From the NCBI GenBank assembly GCA_945957605.1, contig CAMFLR010000024.1, positions 38,841-102,840 on the forward strand: a stretch of 64,000 nt of DNA, read 5' to 3'. The translations under genes and the position numbers were made by a program. This document shows, piece by piece, positions 24,713 through 34,024 of the stretch (position 1 is its first letter; every line of letters starts with the position of its first letter). This stretch comes from an uncultured Isosphaeraceae bacterium (GTDB lineage Bacteria > Planctomycetota > Planctomycetia > Isosphaerales > Isosphaeraceae). Below the pieces are notes generated by a model. The model made no database searches. It was not told the origin of the DNA and saw only the letters and a program-made list of their open reading frames with translations.

Positions 24713-26002
24713 CTATTCTGCGTCGCCGGGCGCGGGTGTCGCAAGGCTGCTGTCAGTTTCGCACGACCGAGCCCGGTCGAGCAGAATCGCTCGCTCACGA
24801 CTGTTCCGCGTAAGGCTCGCCGCTCGCGCGAATTCGTCGCATGCTTCGCCCAACCTTCCCAGTTTCACCAAAAGGTCGCCGCGTACGCTTGGCAATAAAT
24901 GATAGCTCCGAAGTGAGTCTTCGTCCGCTAATTCGTCGACCAACTCTAAACCTGCCGTCGGTCCAAACGCCATCGCGACCGCCACGGCTCGGTTGAGTGC
25001 AACAACCGGCGAGGGGACGGCCATTAGCAACGCGCCGTAAAGTGCGGCGATACGAGACCAATCGGTGGTGTCGGCAATGGTTGCTCGCGCATGACAGGCG
25101 GCGATTTCCGCCTGTAATCGGTAGGGGCCAGGGAGTTGATCCAGCTTTTCTGCTCGGGCAAGAGCCGCAAGGCCGCGACGAATCAGCAACTGATCCCAAA
25201 GATTGCGGTTTTGATCGAGAAGGAGAATCGGCGTGCCGTCGGTCGCGACTCTTGCCCTGGCACGAGATGCCTGAATCTCCATCAAGGCAACCAGGCTGTG
25301 AACTTCGGCCTCTTCCGTCGCGAGTTCAGCCAAAATTCGGCCCAGGCGGAGCGCGTCTTCACAGAGCCCGGGACGCATCCAGTCATCGCCAACGGTTGCT
25401 GAATAGCCTTCGTTGAAAAGCAGATAGATGACTTCGAGAACCGAGGCAAGCCGGGGCGCAAGTTCGGCCCCGCGAGGGACTTCAAATGCGACTTGCGCTT
25501 CGGCCAGAGTCTTCTTGGCTCGCACGATGCGCTGGGCAATCGTCGGTTCGGGGACGAGAAATGCTCGGGCGATTTCGTCGGTGGTAAGGCCGCCGAGAAG
25601 GCGAAGCGTCAGCGCGACGCGGCCGTCGGTTGAGAGAACCGGATGGCAAGTCGTGAAGATCAACCGCAACAGGTCGTCGCCGATATCGTCGTCGAGGTCG
25701 GGCGTTTCGTCTTCGCGGGTCGATTCGGTTTCGCGCGCGATTTCATCGTGCCGGCGCTCGAGTCGTTTCTCGCGCCGGACGTGATCGATGGCCTTGTTCT
25801 TGGCACTGGCCATGAGCCACGCGCCTGGGTTGCGCGGGATACCAGCATCGGGCCACTGTTCGAGTGCGGCCACGAGCGCGTCGTGCGCGAGTTCCTCGGC
25901 TGTGCCGATGTCGCGCACAATCCGCGCCAGGCCGGCGATCAGGCGGGCCGACTCGATTCGCCAGACGGCGTCGATCGTGCGATGAATTTCTTGATTCGCC
26001 AC
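24713..26002 (-). CDS. ECF42-type RNA polymerase sigma factor with C-terminal TPR-like extension
   Basis: The 429-residue protein has sigma region 2 (about 10-80, including AHDALVAALEQWP and GAWLMASAKNKAID) and region 4 (about 110-165, with GGLTTDEIARAFLVPEPTIAQRI), then about 230 residues with a TPR-like helical extension. This is the architecture of the ECF42 group, which lacks an anti-sigma factor and is encoded next to DGPF-domain genes, as seen here. The C-terminal extension likely controls activity. The promoters it recognises cannot be read from this sequence. Confidence 0.92.
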   Translation of the reverse strand: MANQEIHRTIDAVWRIESARLIAGLARIVRDIGTAEELAHDALVAALEQWPDAGIPRNPGAWLMASAKNKAIDHVRREKRLERRHDEIARETESTREDETPDLDDDIGDDLLRLIFTTCHPVLSTDGRVALTLRLLGGLTTDEIARAFLVPEPTIAQRIVRAKKTLAEAQVAFEVPRGAELAPRLASVLEVIYLLFNEGYSATVGDDWMRPGLCEDALRLGRILAELATEEAEVHSLVALMEIQASRARARVATDGTPILLLDQNRNLWDQLLIRRGLAALARAEKLDQLPGPYRLQAEIAACHARATIADTTDWSRIAALYGALLMAVPSPVVALNRAVAVAMAFGPTAGLELVDELADEDSLRSYHLLPSVRGDLLVKLGRLGEACDEFARAASLTRNSRERAILLDRARSCETDSSLATPAPGDAE

Positions 26003-26048
26003 AACGATCGATCAGACCATCTTCGCCCAATCGCCGCAAGCCGACCGC

Positions 26049-26480
26049 TTACGAAGTCTTGCCGGATTGCCCGCGCATCGAGATCTCCTGGATCTTCACG
26101 TCTTCGGGCACACTTTCAGCCGGAAAATCTTCCAGCTCAAAGACTTGGCGCAACTCGATCTCGCCGTTGCCGTGTTCCATCGGGCACGGGCAGCGGGAGA
26201 ACCACTCGAGCGCCTCGGCCTTCGACTTAACCTGAACCATCCAGAACCCCGCGACGAGCTCCTTCGTCTCAGCGAACGGGCCGTCGATGATCGTCTGCTT
26301 GCCGCCGTTCCACTGGATTCGGGCACCCTTTGAGGAAGCCTGCAAGCCGTCGCCGCTCAGCAGAATGCCCGCTTTGATGAGTTCTTCATTGAACTTGCCC
26401 ATTGCTTCGAGCATCTCACGAGACGGCATCTTGCCCGCTTCACTCTCAGCGCTTGCCTTGACAATAACCATGAATCGCAT
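26049..26480 (-). CDS. DGPF (YCII-related) domain protein
   Basis: The 143-residue protein carries the family signature in IIDGPFAETKELVAGFWM (about 64-81) within a YCII-type dimeric alpha/beta barrel, preceded by MRFMVIVKAS. DGPF proteins are the usual neighbours of ECF42 sigma factors and are regulated by them. It precedes the sigma gene by 46 nt on the same strand. No biochemical function is established. Confidence 0.92.
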   Translation of the reverse strand: MRFMVIVKASAESEAGKMPSREMLEAMGKFNEELIKAGILLSGDGLQASSKGARIQWNGGKQTIIDGPFAETKELVAGFWMVQVKSKAEALEWFSRCPCPMEHGNGEIELRQVFELEDFPAESVPEDVKIQEISMRGQSGKTS

Positions 26481-26958
26481 CGTCTTGCCTCGTTTAGTTT
26501 TGGAGCGGTTTGAAGCGTCGTTCCCGGTCGGTTCCGACCAGTCGAACTTCCGCTTTCACAAGGGCGTCGAACGGCTCGCGAGGAAATCGACAAGCATCTC
26601 GGATTTTTTTCGAGTTTTTCCAGGACTTGGGGGAAAATCAAGCGGCAATGCGACGGAAATCCTTTTGGCGATCCCAACTTACGGTCAATTACCTACCAAC
26701 TCTTCGCCACTGGTCTCGATGTGTCTCAATCTGCTAGACTGGCCTGGCCAGGGAAGGTCAGCGTTAGAGTCCTACCGCGTCTCTATGAGGATGCGGCGGC
26801 TTCCCAGGTTGCCCCGGCGCGACAGCGAACGGGGGCCTTGGGCGGGCGGTCATCACGGATTGGAAGGCCGCCCAAATCTCGTCTTCGCGCGGATACGCGC
26901 CAACCAAACACGGTCGCAGCCGGGTCATCGGCTCGCCGTTTTTCTTACGATTGCACCG
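26481..26958. other. Intergenic spacer between divergent genes
   Basis: This 478-base stretch lies between the DGPF gene and the pseudouridine synthase. The synthase frame is open across it but the codons do not resemble the family. It presumably holds both promoters; no clear site was seen. Confidence 0.5.
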
Positions 26959-27861
26959 ATGCCGATTCGCCTCGATAAGCTCGTTTCCGAACGCTTTATC
27001 CTCTCCCGACGCGCCGCTCAGGACGCCGTTCGCAACGGCCGGATCGACCTCGACGGCGTACGCTGCGACGAACCCGGCCGCGAGGTCGAGCTCGACGCCA
27101 ATATTCAGTTCTTCCCCAATCGGCCCAAGGCACGCAAAGTGGCCAGCCGGCTGCGAGTCCTGTATGAAGACCGATACGTCGTCATCATTGATAAGCCCGC
27201 AGGAGTTCTCACGCTCCCCACGCCGCTCGGCGAGCACGACACCGTTCAAAGCCGCGTCGCGCGTTATCTCATGCTTCGGCACGGCGGTCGGCCTTACGCG
27301 GGGATCGTCCATCGCCTCGACCGCGACACTTCCGGCGCCCTCGCGCTCGCAAAAACTCCCGAGGCCGCGCGGGCGTTTCAGGAGTTGTTCAAAGCGCACG
27401 ACATCGAGCGGCAGTATCTCACCGTGGTTGAAGGACGCGTGCCGCGCGAAACGGGCACGGTCAACCTGGCGCTCGTGACCGATCGCGGCGACCTCCGGCG
27501 CGGCGTCGCGCGAAATCCCGGCGAAGGCCGGCACGCGATCACGCACTATCGCGTCGTCGAGCGTTTTGCGTCGGTGGCGACTCTAGTTGCCTGCTGGCTC
27601 GAAACCGGCCGCACGCACCAAATTCGCATTCACATGGCAGAGATGGGGCATCCCGTGGTGGGCGACCTCGTTTATCGCCCACGCGAACAACCACGCTGCA
27701 AGGCGCATTTCCACCGTCAGGCCCTGCACGCGCAGACGCTGGGATTCATCCATCCGCTGACACGCGAGCAAGTGCGAGTCGAATCCCCCCTGCCCGACGA
27801 TCTGGCCGAATGGATTGTCGACCTACGGAACCGTTTCGGAATCCCCGGCGCGGGCGGCTGA
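26959..27861 (+). CDS. RluA-family pseudouridine synthase
   Basis: The 300-residue protein has an S4-type RNA-binding domain (about 1-55) and an RluA catalytic domain (about 70-290) with the signature HRLDRDTSG at 118-126, where Asp121 is the catalytic residue. It isomerises uridine to pseudouridine in rRNA; the target position (as for RluC or RluD) cannot be fixed from sequence alone. The ATG at 26959 begins the S4 domain. The sulfatase gene starts 15 nt after the stop, so they may be cotranscribed. Confidence 0.92.
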   Translation: MPIRLDKLVSERFILSRRAAQDAVRNGRIDLDGVRCDEPGREVELDANIQFFPNRPKARKVASRLRVLYEDRYVVIIDKPAGVLTLPTPLGEHDTVQSRVARYLMLRHGGRPYAGIVHRLDRDTSGALALAKTPEAARAFQELFKAHDIERQYLTVVEGRVPRETGTVNLALVTDRGDLRRGVARNPGEGRHAITHYRVVERFASVATLVACWLETGRTHQIRIHMAEMGHPVVGDLVYRPREQPRCKAHFHRQALHAQTLGFIHPLTREQVRVESPLPDDLAEWIVDLRNRFGIPGAGG

Positions 27862-27876
27862 TAGCTTCCACTCGCA

Positions 27877-29331
27877 ATGAGAACTCGCATGGCTCGATTC
27901 AACGCGCTCTGGCTTCTAGCTGCGACGTTGGTTTCGATAGGCGCCAGTGCGCCGCCAGCGAGTCAGCCGAATATCATCCTGATCGTGCCCGACCAGATGC
28001 GCGGCCAGGACATGGGCTGCGCGGGCAACTCCGAGGTGCGAACGCCGCACCTCGACCAGCTTTCACGTGAAGGCGTATTCTTTCGCAATACCTTTGCGAA
28101 CACGCCGGTTTGCTGCCCTGCTCGGGCGATTCTGCTCACCGGCAAATACCCGCATCGCAACGGGATGATCGCCAACGATCTCGCTTTGCGACCCAGCGAA
28201 ACGACGCTTGCCGAGATTCTGCAGTCGCAAGGATATCGCACCGGGTTTCTGGGCAAGTGGCACCTCGACGGCGGCCCGAGGCTTCCCGGCTTTGTACCTC
28301 CGGGACCGCGTCGGCAAGGGTTTGAATTCTGGGCGGCGAGCGAATGTAGTCATGAACACTTTCGCCCGACTTACTTCCGTGATACGCCCGATCCAATTCG
28401 CGTCAACCGCTTCGAGCCCGAGGTTTGGACTGACCTGGCGATCGAATTCCTCCAGAGTGATCGCTCGCGGCCGTTCTTCCTCGAACTGACGATGGGCCCG
28501 CCGCACGATCCTTACGGCGCACCGCCGCAATACATGAGCAAGTACGATCCGGCGAAGCTCACGATGCGACCCAACTGGGTGGCTGGAACACCCGGCGGCG
28601 GACGTAAGGAAATTGCAGCGTATTACGCAGCGATCGAAGCAATCGACGACCAGATTGGTCGCTTGATGTCCGAGTTGAAGACGCTGGGAATCGATGACAA
28701 TACGGTCGTCATCGTCACGTCCGATCACGGCGACATGCTCGGATCGCAAGGGGCGAGACTCAAGCGAAAACCGTGGGAAGAGTCGATTCGCGTTCCCGGA
28801 ATCGTGCGATTCCCTCATAAAGCGAAGCCACGCGTCACCGATGCGTTGTTCTCACACATTGATATCGCGCCGACGCTGCTCGGCCTTTGCAATGTAGCGA
28901 TTCCCAGCGACATGCAAGGGACCAACCTCGCGCCTTTGATTCGCGGCGAGACCGACAAGGGGCCAGAAGCCGTTTTCTTTCAAATCTTCGTGCCATTCGC
29001 GGGCGACGGCACGCCAACCCCCTGGCGTGGCATCCGGACGGCGACACATATGTACGCCCGAACCGAAGCCGCGCCGTGGATACTTTACGATTTGAACAGC
29101 GATCCGTTTGAGCAGAAGAACTTGGCGAACGATTCCACTTATGCGGCGGTGCGCAATGAACTCGATCAGCGATTGAGCACGCTCATGAAGGGAGCGGGCG
29201 ATTCGTGGAGCTTCAACTCGATGGAGCCGGTCGAGGACAAAGGGCGGCTCTATCGGTTTGAGCGCTTCACCACGATTGATGAATATCTAGCGTGGGCGAA
29301 GGCGCATCCCGACCTTGCCCCGCGCGATTGA
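27877..29331 (+). CDS. Formylglycine-type sulfatase
   Basis: The 484-residue protein has a signal peptide (about 1-25), an N-terminal metal-binding Asp39 in LIVPDQMRG and the sulfatase signature CCPAR (79-83) in which Cys79 fits CxPxR for conversion to formylglycine. GKWH, TSDHGDM and an HIDIAPTLLGL segment complete the fold. It should remove sulfate from a carbohydrate in the periplasm. Planctomycetes have many such enzymes; substrate class cannot be assigned. It follows the pseudouridine synthase closely. Confidence 0.92.
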   Translation: MRTRMARFNALWLLAATLVSIGASAPPASQPNIILIVPDQMRGQDMGCAGNSEVRTPHLDQLSREGVFFRNTFANTPVCCPARAILLTGKYPHRNGMIANDLALRPSETTLAEILQSQGYRTGFLGKWHLDGGPRLPGFVPPGPRRQGFEFWAASECSHEHFRPTYFRDTPDPIRVNRFEPEVWTDLAIEFLQSDRSRPFFLELTMGPPHDPYGAPPQYMSKYDPAKLTMRPNWVAGTPGGGRKEIAAYYAAIEAIDDQIGRLMSELKTLGIDDNTVVIVTSDHGDMLGSQGARLKRKPWEESIRVPGIVRFPHKAKPRVTDALFSHIDIAPTLLGLCNVAIPSDMQGTNLAPLIRGETDKGPEAVFFQIFVPFAGDGTPTPWRGIRTATHMYARTEAAPWILYDLNSDPFEQKNLANDSTYAAVRNELDQRLSTLMKGAGDSWSFNSMEPVEDKGRLYRFERFTTIDEYLAWAKAHPDLAPRD

Positions 29332-29448
29332 TACGGCTCGAATTGAGCTTCAGAATGGTGCCGCATCCGTCCGCTAATCGGCCGAAGATGCGTGACGACG
29401 CGGAGCATCGTCACGAGGAACTGCGCGTTTTGGCGAGAAATACCAGCC

Positions 29449-30189
29449 TTACTTCTCCGTCTTCTTCTCTTCCTTGGCGGGCGGATCCACTTTCTTGTTG
29501 AAAATGATGATATGCTGCCATGGAAGGATTTCGATGCTTTCCTTGAAAATGAAACCATTGGCCTCGAGTTCGAGCTTTGCTTGCTTTACTGACATCTTGT
29601 GCTCAGGCCTGATCGGTACGTTTGGATCTTCCTCGCGGAACTCGATGAGCACGAGCCGGCCGTCGTTCTTGAGCGCCTTACGCAATCCCTTGAGCGTGGC
29701 GACGGGGTCGGAACATTCGTGGTAAACGTCGACCATGAGGATCAGGTCGACGGCGTTCTCGGGCAGTTTCGGGTCAGTCGCGGTACAGCGGATTGGCTTG
29801 ATATTTGTGACTTTGAACGTCCTCGCATTCGACGCCAGCGTGCGGAGCATTTCGGGCTGAACGTCGGTCGAAAGGACCGTGCCGGTCTTGCCGACGCGTT
29901 TGGCGATGCGGATCGACGTGTAACCAACTCCCGCACCCACATCGGCAACCGTCATTCCCTGCTTGAGCTTGAGCGCATCGAGCATCCGCTCGGGCTGTTC
30001 CTCATCCTCACGAGTTTCGCGAACCAGCCAATCCGCCCCTCCTCCCCCGTAGCTCATCACCGGGGCAATCACGCGATCCATGTAAGTCTTCGGCGGCGGC
30101 TGAAATTCGCCGTCCTGCGCCTTGAGCGAGTGGTTTCCCAAGAGCGCAAAACAGGCTGATACGAACAGTACAAACATATAACGGGGCAT
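29449..30189 (-). CDS. Exported SAM-dependent methyltransferase
   Basis: The 246-residue protein has a signal peptide (about 1-25) with cleavage before a QDG segment, then a class I methyltransferase domain. The SAM site VADVGAGVGYTSIRIAKRVG is at about 78-97, followed by an acidic residue and a DLILMVDVYHE block. A C-terminal Lys/Glu-rich tail follows. ATG 30189 is preferred over an upstream one because GGGGAA precedes it and it begins the signal. Methyltransferases with export signals are unusual because SAM is cytoplasmic; a number are found in planctomycetes. Confidence 0.8.
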   Translation of the reverse strand: MPRYMFVLFVSACFALLGNHSLKAQDGEFQPPPKTYMDRVIAPVMSYGGGGADWLVRETREDEEQPERMLDALKLKQGMTVADVGAGVGYTSIRIAKRVGKTGTVLSTDVQPEMLRTLASNARTFKVTNIKPIRCTATDPKLPENAVDLILMVDVYHECSDPVATLKGLRKALKNDGRLVLIEFREEDPNVPIRPEHKMSVKQAKLELEANGFIFKESIEILPWQHIIIFNKKVDPPAKEEKKTEK

Positions 30190-30304
30190 AAGCCAGTTCC
30201 CCGAGGGTCGGGCGAATCCGCGAGACAAGGGCGACACGATTCCTTATCCTAGGCAACCTCCCCGTCGCTTGCCAGTCTCACGATCGGCCGAAGGCAATCC
30301 TCAA

Positions 30305-30799
30305 ATGACTCTTTGGCTCGTTGGCTATGGATACTGGCCAGCCCCCAAGCGGGCCGATCGGCTCGTCGCCGCGCTTCAAAAACGTGGTGTTACACGACTA
30401 GTCGATACGCGCAATAGCCCATGCTCATCGGACATCGATCCCGCGCGAACCTACGGCCCCAAGGCCTGGAATTTGCAACCAGGAATGACGGGAATCGCCG
30501 GGTTGCTCGCAGGCGGCAATATCGCGTACACCTGGCTCGCAGAGTTGGGGAATCCTCAGCGGCAAGATCCGGCGATGCGTGTCCTGCGATCTCACCTTGA
30601 GGACGTGAATAACGAATGGCCGGTACATCGCGGCCTGGCGTTACTGGCAAAAATGCTCGAACAAGGCGATGACACGATTGCGCTCATGTGTGCCTGCGCC
30701 GACGGTAAATCGTGCCATCGAACCGTGATTGCGCAAGCCGTGAGCACACGCCACTTTGATGGCCAGCTTGCGGTGCGGAAAGTCGTCGGTGAGATTTGA
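30305..30799 (+). CDS. DUF488 family protein
   Basis: The 164-residue protein fits DUF488: LVDTRNSPCS near the start (about 32-41), the YGPKAW segment and the C-terminal CACADGKSCHR (about 128-138) with its conserved cysteines and His. The family is widespread and of unknown activity. ATG 30305 is chosen because it begins the conserved LWLVGYG segment. The next gene begins 92 nt downstream. Confidence 0.85.
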   Translation: MTLWLVGYGYWPAPKRADRLVAALQKRGVTRLVDTRNSPCSSDIDPARTYGPKAWNLQPGMTGIAGLLAGGNIAYTWLAELGNPQRQDPAMRVLRSHLEDVNNEWPVHRGLALLAKMLEQGDDTIALMCACADGKSCHRTVIAQAVSTRHFDGQLAVRKVVGEI

Positions 30800-30891
30800 G
30801 GCGACGAGAATGAATTCGTTCGGTAGAATCGCCCACATGCGTGAGAATGTCTCGTCTCAAAGATAGCGATCGACATCTCAGGGAGGTAAAC

Positions 30892-31683
30892 ATGCGTCGG
30901 CGAAACTCGCTGGCCACTCGAATCATCGCACTCGCGGGCGTCGCCGCGAGCACCGTCGTGCTTTCGGGAACGCTGCTCGCGCAGGATGCGGCTCCGCCCG
31001 CTCCCAAAACGCCCGCGCCGCTCGACCTCCCGAAGGAAGAACCCAAGGGTGCAGCGGACATCGCGTTACCCCCAAGCGACCCCAACCCATTGCCGCCCGC
31101 GACCGTACCACCCCCGGAACCGATCAGACCATCGCCGGGCCATGCAACGCGTCCGCAGGATCCAAGTGATGCTGGTCCCGATAAGATGCCGCTGAAACCG
31201 CCGCCACGCGAGTTGCCGACGCAAAAAAGCCCGTTCGAGCTCGATCGCCTCGATCCCGAGGCCGATGCGAATACATTCGTGGAACGGTCGGTCAAGGAAG
31301 CCGACACGGTGATCAAGTCGCTTTCGGCCGAGGCGGAATCGCTTAAAGCACGACTTCAGAAAGTCGAAGCGGGACTCGAACGCTGGAAGGCAGTGAAGTC
31401 GTCGCTCGAGTCGAACAGCCGCAACAACTGGCATTCGGGACGGGGATCGCAGCGTTCAACCAACGCTCGCAAGCCGGACTCGTTCGAGGACGAACCGGCC
31501 CTCGATCGTCCGACTCGGCGCAACGCGACGAGCCGCGACCTACCCGGTGTCTCTACGGCGCTGGAACCCGACGTCAGACCGACCGCACCTGTTGAAACGG
31601 CTCCCACATACCTGGAGCCGACGCCTCCGAATTCGAAACCGACCAATCTCCCAGTCGGGATTCCCGACGCCGCCAAGAAGTAA
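30892..31683 (+). CDS. Secreted Pro-rich protein with a coiled-coil segment
   Basis: The 263-residue protein begins with a basic leader and a signal peptide (about 1-31, ending LLAQ), followed by a Pro/Ala-rich stretch to about 115, a predicted helical coiled-coil segment at about 120-170 and a polar tail. No domain is recognised. AGGGAGGT before the ATG at 30892 gives a strong start. The product is probably exported to the periplasm or surface; function is unknown. It converges with the acetyltransferase gene 10 nt away. Confidence 0.75.
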   Translation: MRRRNSLATRIIALAGVAASTVVLSGTLLAQDAAPPAPKTPAPLDLPKEEPKGAADIALPPSDPNPLPPATVPPPEPIRPSPGHATRPQDPSDAGPDKMPLKPPPRELPTQKSPFELDRLDPEADANTFVERSVKEADTVIKSLSAEAESLKARLQKVEAGLERWKAVKSSLESNSRNNWHSGRGSQRSTNARKPDSFEDEPALDRPTRRNATSRDLPGVSTALEPDVRPTAPVETAPTYLEPTPPNSKPTNLPVGIPDAAKK

Positions 31684-31693
31684 GCATACCGAT

Positions 31694-32287
31694 TCAACGA
31701 GCGCGGTTCGCTAGCTCGGCGAGCCGCGCTTTGACTTCGGGCCATTCGGCTTCGAGGATGCTGTAATAAACTGTCGATCGACGGTAACCATCGGGCAGAA
31801 TCATATTTTCGCGCAAGACTCCTTCGCGCTTGCCGCCGATCCGTTCGATTGCGCGTTGCGATCGCTCATTACGCAAGTCTGTCTTGAGCTGCACACGAAT
31901 CGCACCCAGCGATTCGAACGCGTGAGTCAACAGAAGACGTTTACACTCGGTATTCACACCAGTCCGCTGATGGTCGGATCCGTACCAGGTTCCGCCGATT
32001 TCGAGCGCTCTGTGACTCGGTCTGACGTCGAGGTAACGCGTCGAGCCGATGGCGCGATTCGTCCCGTTTAGCACAACTGCGAACGGGATATCGCCGTCTT
32101 TTTCCGCCTTTGAGATGGTTTCGGCGACAAATGCCTGCATCAACTCGGGTGAAGTCACCTGGCCGTAAGGCATCAGTCGCCAGACGTTGGGATCGGCACC
32201 CGCTGCGGCAAGATCGGCAGCGTGCGTAAGAGAGAGCGGTTCGAGACGGACGATCGACCCGGTCAGGGTCAGAGGCGTTACGTTCAT
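31694..32287 (-). CDS. GNAT-family N-acetyltransferase (RimJ-like)
   Basis: The 197-residue protein has the GNAT fold of the RimJ/RimL branch: LEPLSLTHAADL near the start, an acceptor-strand segment IGSTRYLDVRP, the GVNTECKRLLLTHAF acetyl-CoA region (about 109-123) and a late IGGKREGVLRENM. It transfers an acetyl group from acetyl-CoA to an amine; the substrate is unknown. ATG 32287 is used rather than a GTG three bases earlier. It is convergent with the Pro-rich protein gene. Confidence 0.88.
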   Translation of the reverse strand: MNVTPLTLTGSIVRLEPLSLTHAADLAAAGADPNVWRLMPYGQVTSPELMQAFVAETISKAEKDGDIPFAVVLNGTNRAIGSTRYLDVRPSHRALEIGGTWYGSDHQRTGVNTECKRLLLTHAFESLGAIRVQLKTDLRNERSQRAIERIGGKREGVLRENMILPDGYRRSTVYYSILEAEWPEVKARLAELANRAR

Positions 32288-32556
32288 CACAGCGGGCGCT
32301 CAAGGGGAGAGAAAAGTTCGGCGAGTGGATTCTTGCGAATCGACACGACTCCCTGCAACAGGTTCACATCGCCTAAAAGTTGCGATGAATCGACATAAGT
32401 TGCGGTTCCACAGCGCGCGTGAGGAGTGCCGGCAGCTTTTGGCGGGATTGAAGCAACATGCGTCACTCCTTTGGCGAGGTGTCCTATCAATTCTACCCTA
32501 AACGCGTAATCTGAAATGGGTCTCCTACCTGGCAAACTGCTGAAGGACTGTAAGAC

Positions 32557-32880
32557 ATGTCGATCCGTCGCCATGATGACCGCAGCCATGGTCCCCTCGA
32601 CGATCAAACCGCAACCGAAGTGATCCGCCTTGCACTTGGCCACCGTCTTCGCGAAGTCCGCGAAACCGTATTCGGCGGTCCGGACCTCACAGCGCTTTGC
32701 GACTTGATGGGTGTGAGCGACGAACAATGGATGGCCTATGAAGGCGGCGGCGCCATGCCGACCGAAATCGCCCTGCTCTTCATCGCGGCGACCGGCGTTC
32801 AGCCACACTGGCTGCTGACAGGCCGGGGCGATCGCTACCGAGTGGGGCGTTGGATTCTCCAGCCGCATCGCCGTAACTGA
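32557..32880 (+). CDS. Small XRE-like helix-turn-helix protein
   Basis: The 107-residue protein resembles compact HTH proteins of planctomycetes: LGHRLREVRETVFG at about 27-40, a helix-turn-helix around residues 43-70 (LCDLMGVSDEQWMAYEGG), and a closing GVQPHWLLTGRGDRY that is typical of the family. It is probably a DNA-binding regulator. The start follows a spacer of about 270 nt with no gene. Confidence 0.8.
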   Translation: MSIRRHDDRSHGPLDDQTATEVIRLALGHRLREVRETVFGGPDLTALCDLMGVSDEQWMAYEGGGAMPTEIALLFIAATGVQPHWLLTGRGDRYRVGRWILQPHRRN

Positions 32881-33087
32881 CCGCCACTCGCCCACTTCTC
32901 CCGCCTTCCTCTTGAACTTGGTTGATCGCACGACGTCCGCCGTAAATCCCTATCCGATTAAGAGACCGGTTGTTAAACTCTTGATGTGGTCGCGGTTTGG
33001 AACTCCGCGCCCGAACTGCTGGTCAACCGTGCCTCGCCCCTCGGGGTCGTGCGTTACCCTACCTGGCCGACTAGAAAGGATCGTTGG

Positions 33088-33843
33088 ATGAAGTTTTCGC
33101 TCGCCGCCGCTACCACTGCGGCCGCGCTCGTTGGCTCGGCCCTGGCGTTCGCCCAGGAGCCCAAGGCCGCTGCCCCCGCCGCGGGTGCCGCCGCTACCGC
33201 CCCGGCATACCCTGCCGAGCTCAAGGAATTGAACGACCGGGCTGCCTACGCGATCGGCCAGAATCTGGGCACGATGCTCAAGGCCAACGATGTGAACATC
33301 AGCGCCGACATGGTGCTCAAGGGCCTGAAGGACGGACTCGCCGGCAAGGCTGCTCTCACCGACGAACAGTTCCGCGAAACGATGACCGCCTTCCAGACTC
33401 AGCTTCAGGCCAAGGCTGCCGAAACGATGGCGAAGAAGACGGCCGCCGCCAAGGCTGAGGGCGAAGCGTTCCTCAAGGCCAACGGCGCCAAGCCGGGCAT
33501 CGTCACCCTGCCGAGTGGCCTGCAGTACAAGGTCATCAAAGAAGGCAACGGTCCCTCGCCCAAGGCGAACGACTCGGTTTCGGTGCACTACGCCGGCCGC
33601 CTGCTCGACGGCACTGAATTCGACTCGTCGATCAAGCGCGGCAAGCCGACCGAGTTCACCGTGAACCAGGTCATCAAGGGTTGGACAGAAGCCCTTCAGC
33701 TCATGAAGGTCGGCTCGAAGTGGGAAGTCTACATCCCCTCCGACCTCGCCTACGGCGCCAACCCGCGTCCGGGCGGCCCGATCCCCCCGAACGCCGTCCT
33801 CATCTTCGAGGTCGAGCTCCTCGGCGTCGGCGCGGAAAAGTAA
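33088..33843 (+). CDS. Periplasmic FKBP-type peptidyl-prolyl isomerase (FkpA/Mip-like)
   Basis: The 251-residue protein has a signal peptide (about 1-22), a helical dimerisation domain (about 40-130) and an FKBP domain (about 145-250) with YAGRLLDGTEFDSS and LAYGANPRPGG at conserved places. It catalyses proline isomerisation and assists folding of exported proteins. Codon use is strongly biased to the preferred codons, suggesting high expression. ATG 33088 begins the signal; the upstream frame is not protein-like. Confidence 0.93.
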   Translation: MKFSLAAATTAAALVGSALAFAQEPKAAAPAAGAAATAPAYPAELKELNDRAAYAIGQNLGTMLKANDVNISADMVLKGLKDGLAGKAALTDEQFRETMTAFQTQLQAKAAETMAKKTAAAKAEGEAFLKANGAKPGIVTLPSGLQYKVIKEGNGPSPKANDSVSVHYAGRLLDGTEFDSSIKRGKPTEFTVNQVIKGWTEALQLMKVGSKWEVYIPSDLAYGANPRPGGPIPPNAVLIFEVELLGVGAEK

Positions 33844-34024
33844 GCGAAATTCAGACTTTGAGTCTGTAACCATTCGGCCTGTCGCGCGACTTACAATCGT
33901 CGTGCGATAGGTCGATTTCATTTCGAATTCAACCGACCGCTCAGCTAGAGTGAGCTGACGCTTCTGAGCAAGATGCGTTGGTTAGGGAACGCAAACTTTT
34001 CATACAGGTTGGTGAGCTTCGAAA

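Noticed and set aside
32950..32982. AAGAGACCGG sequence similar to the terminator arm at 10198
   Set aside because: The similarity covers only about ten bases without a pairing partner nearby and is likely chance.
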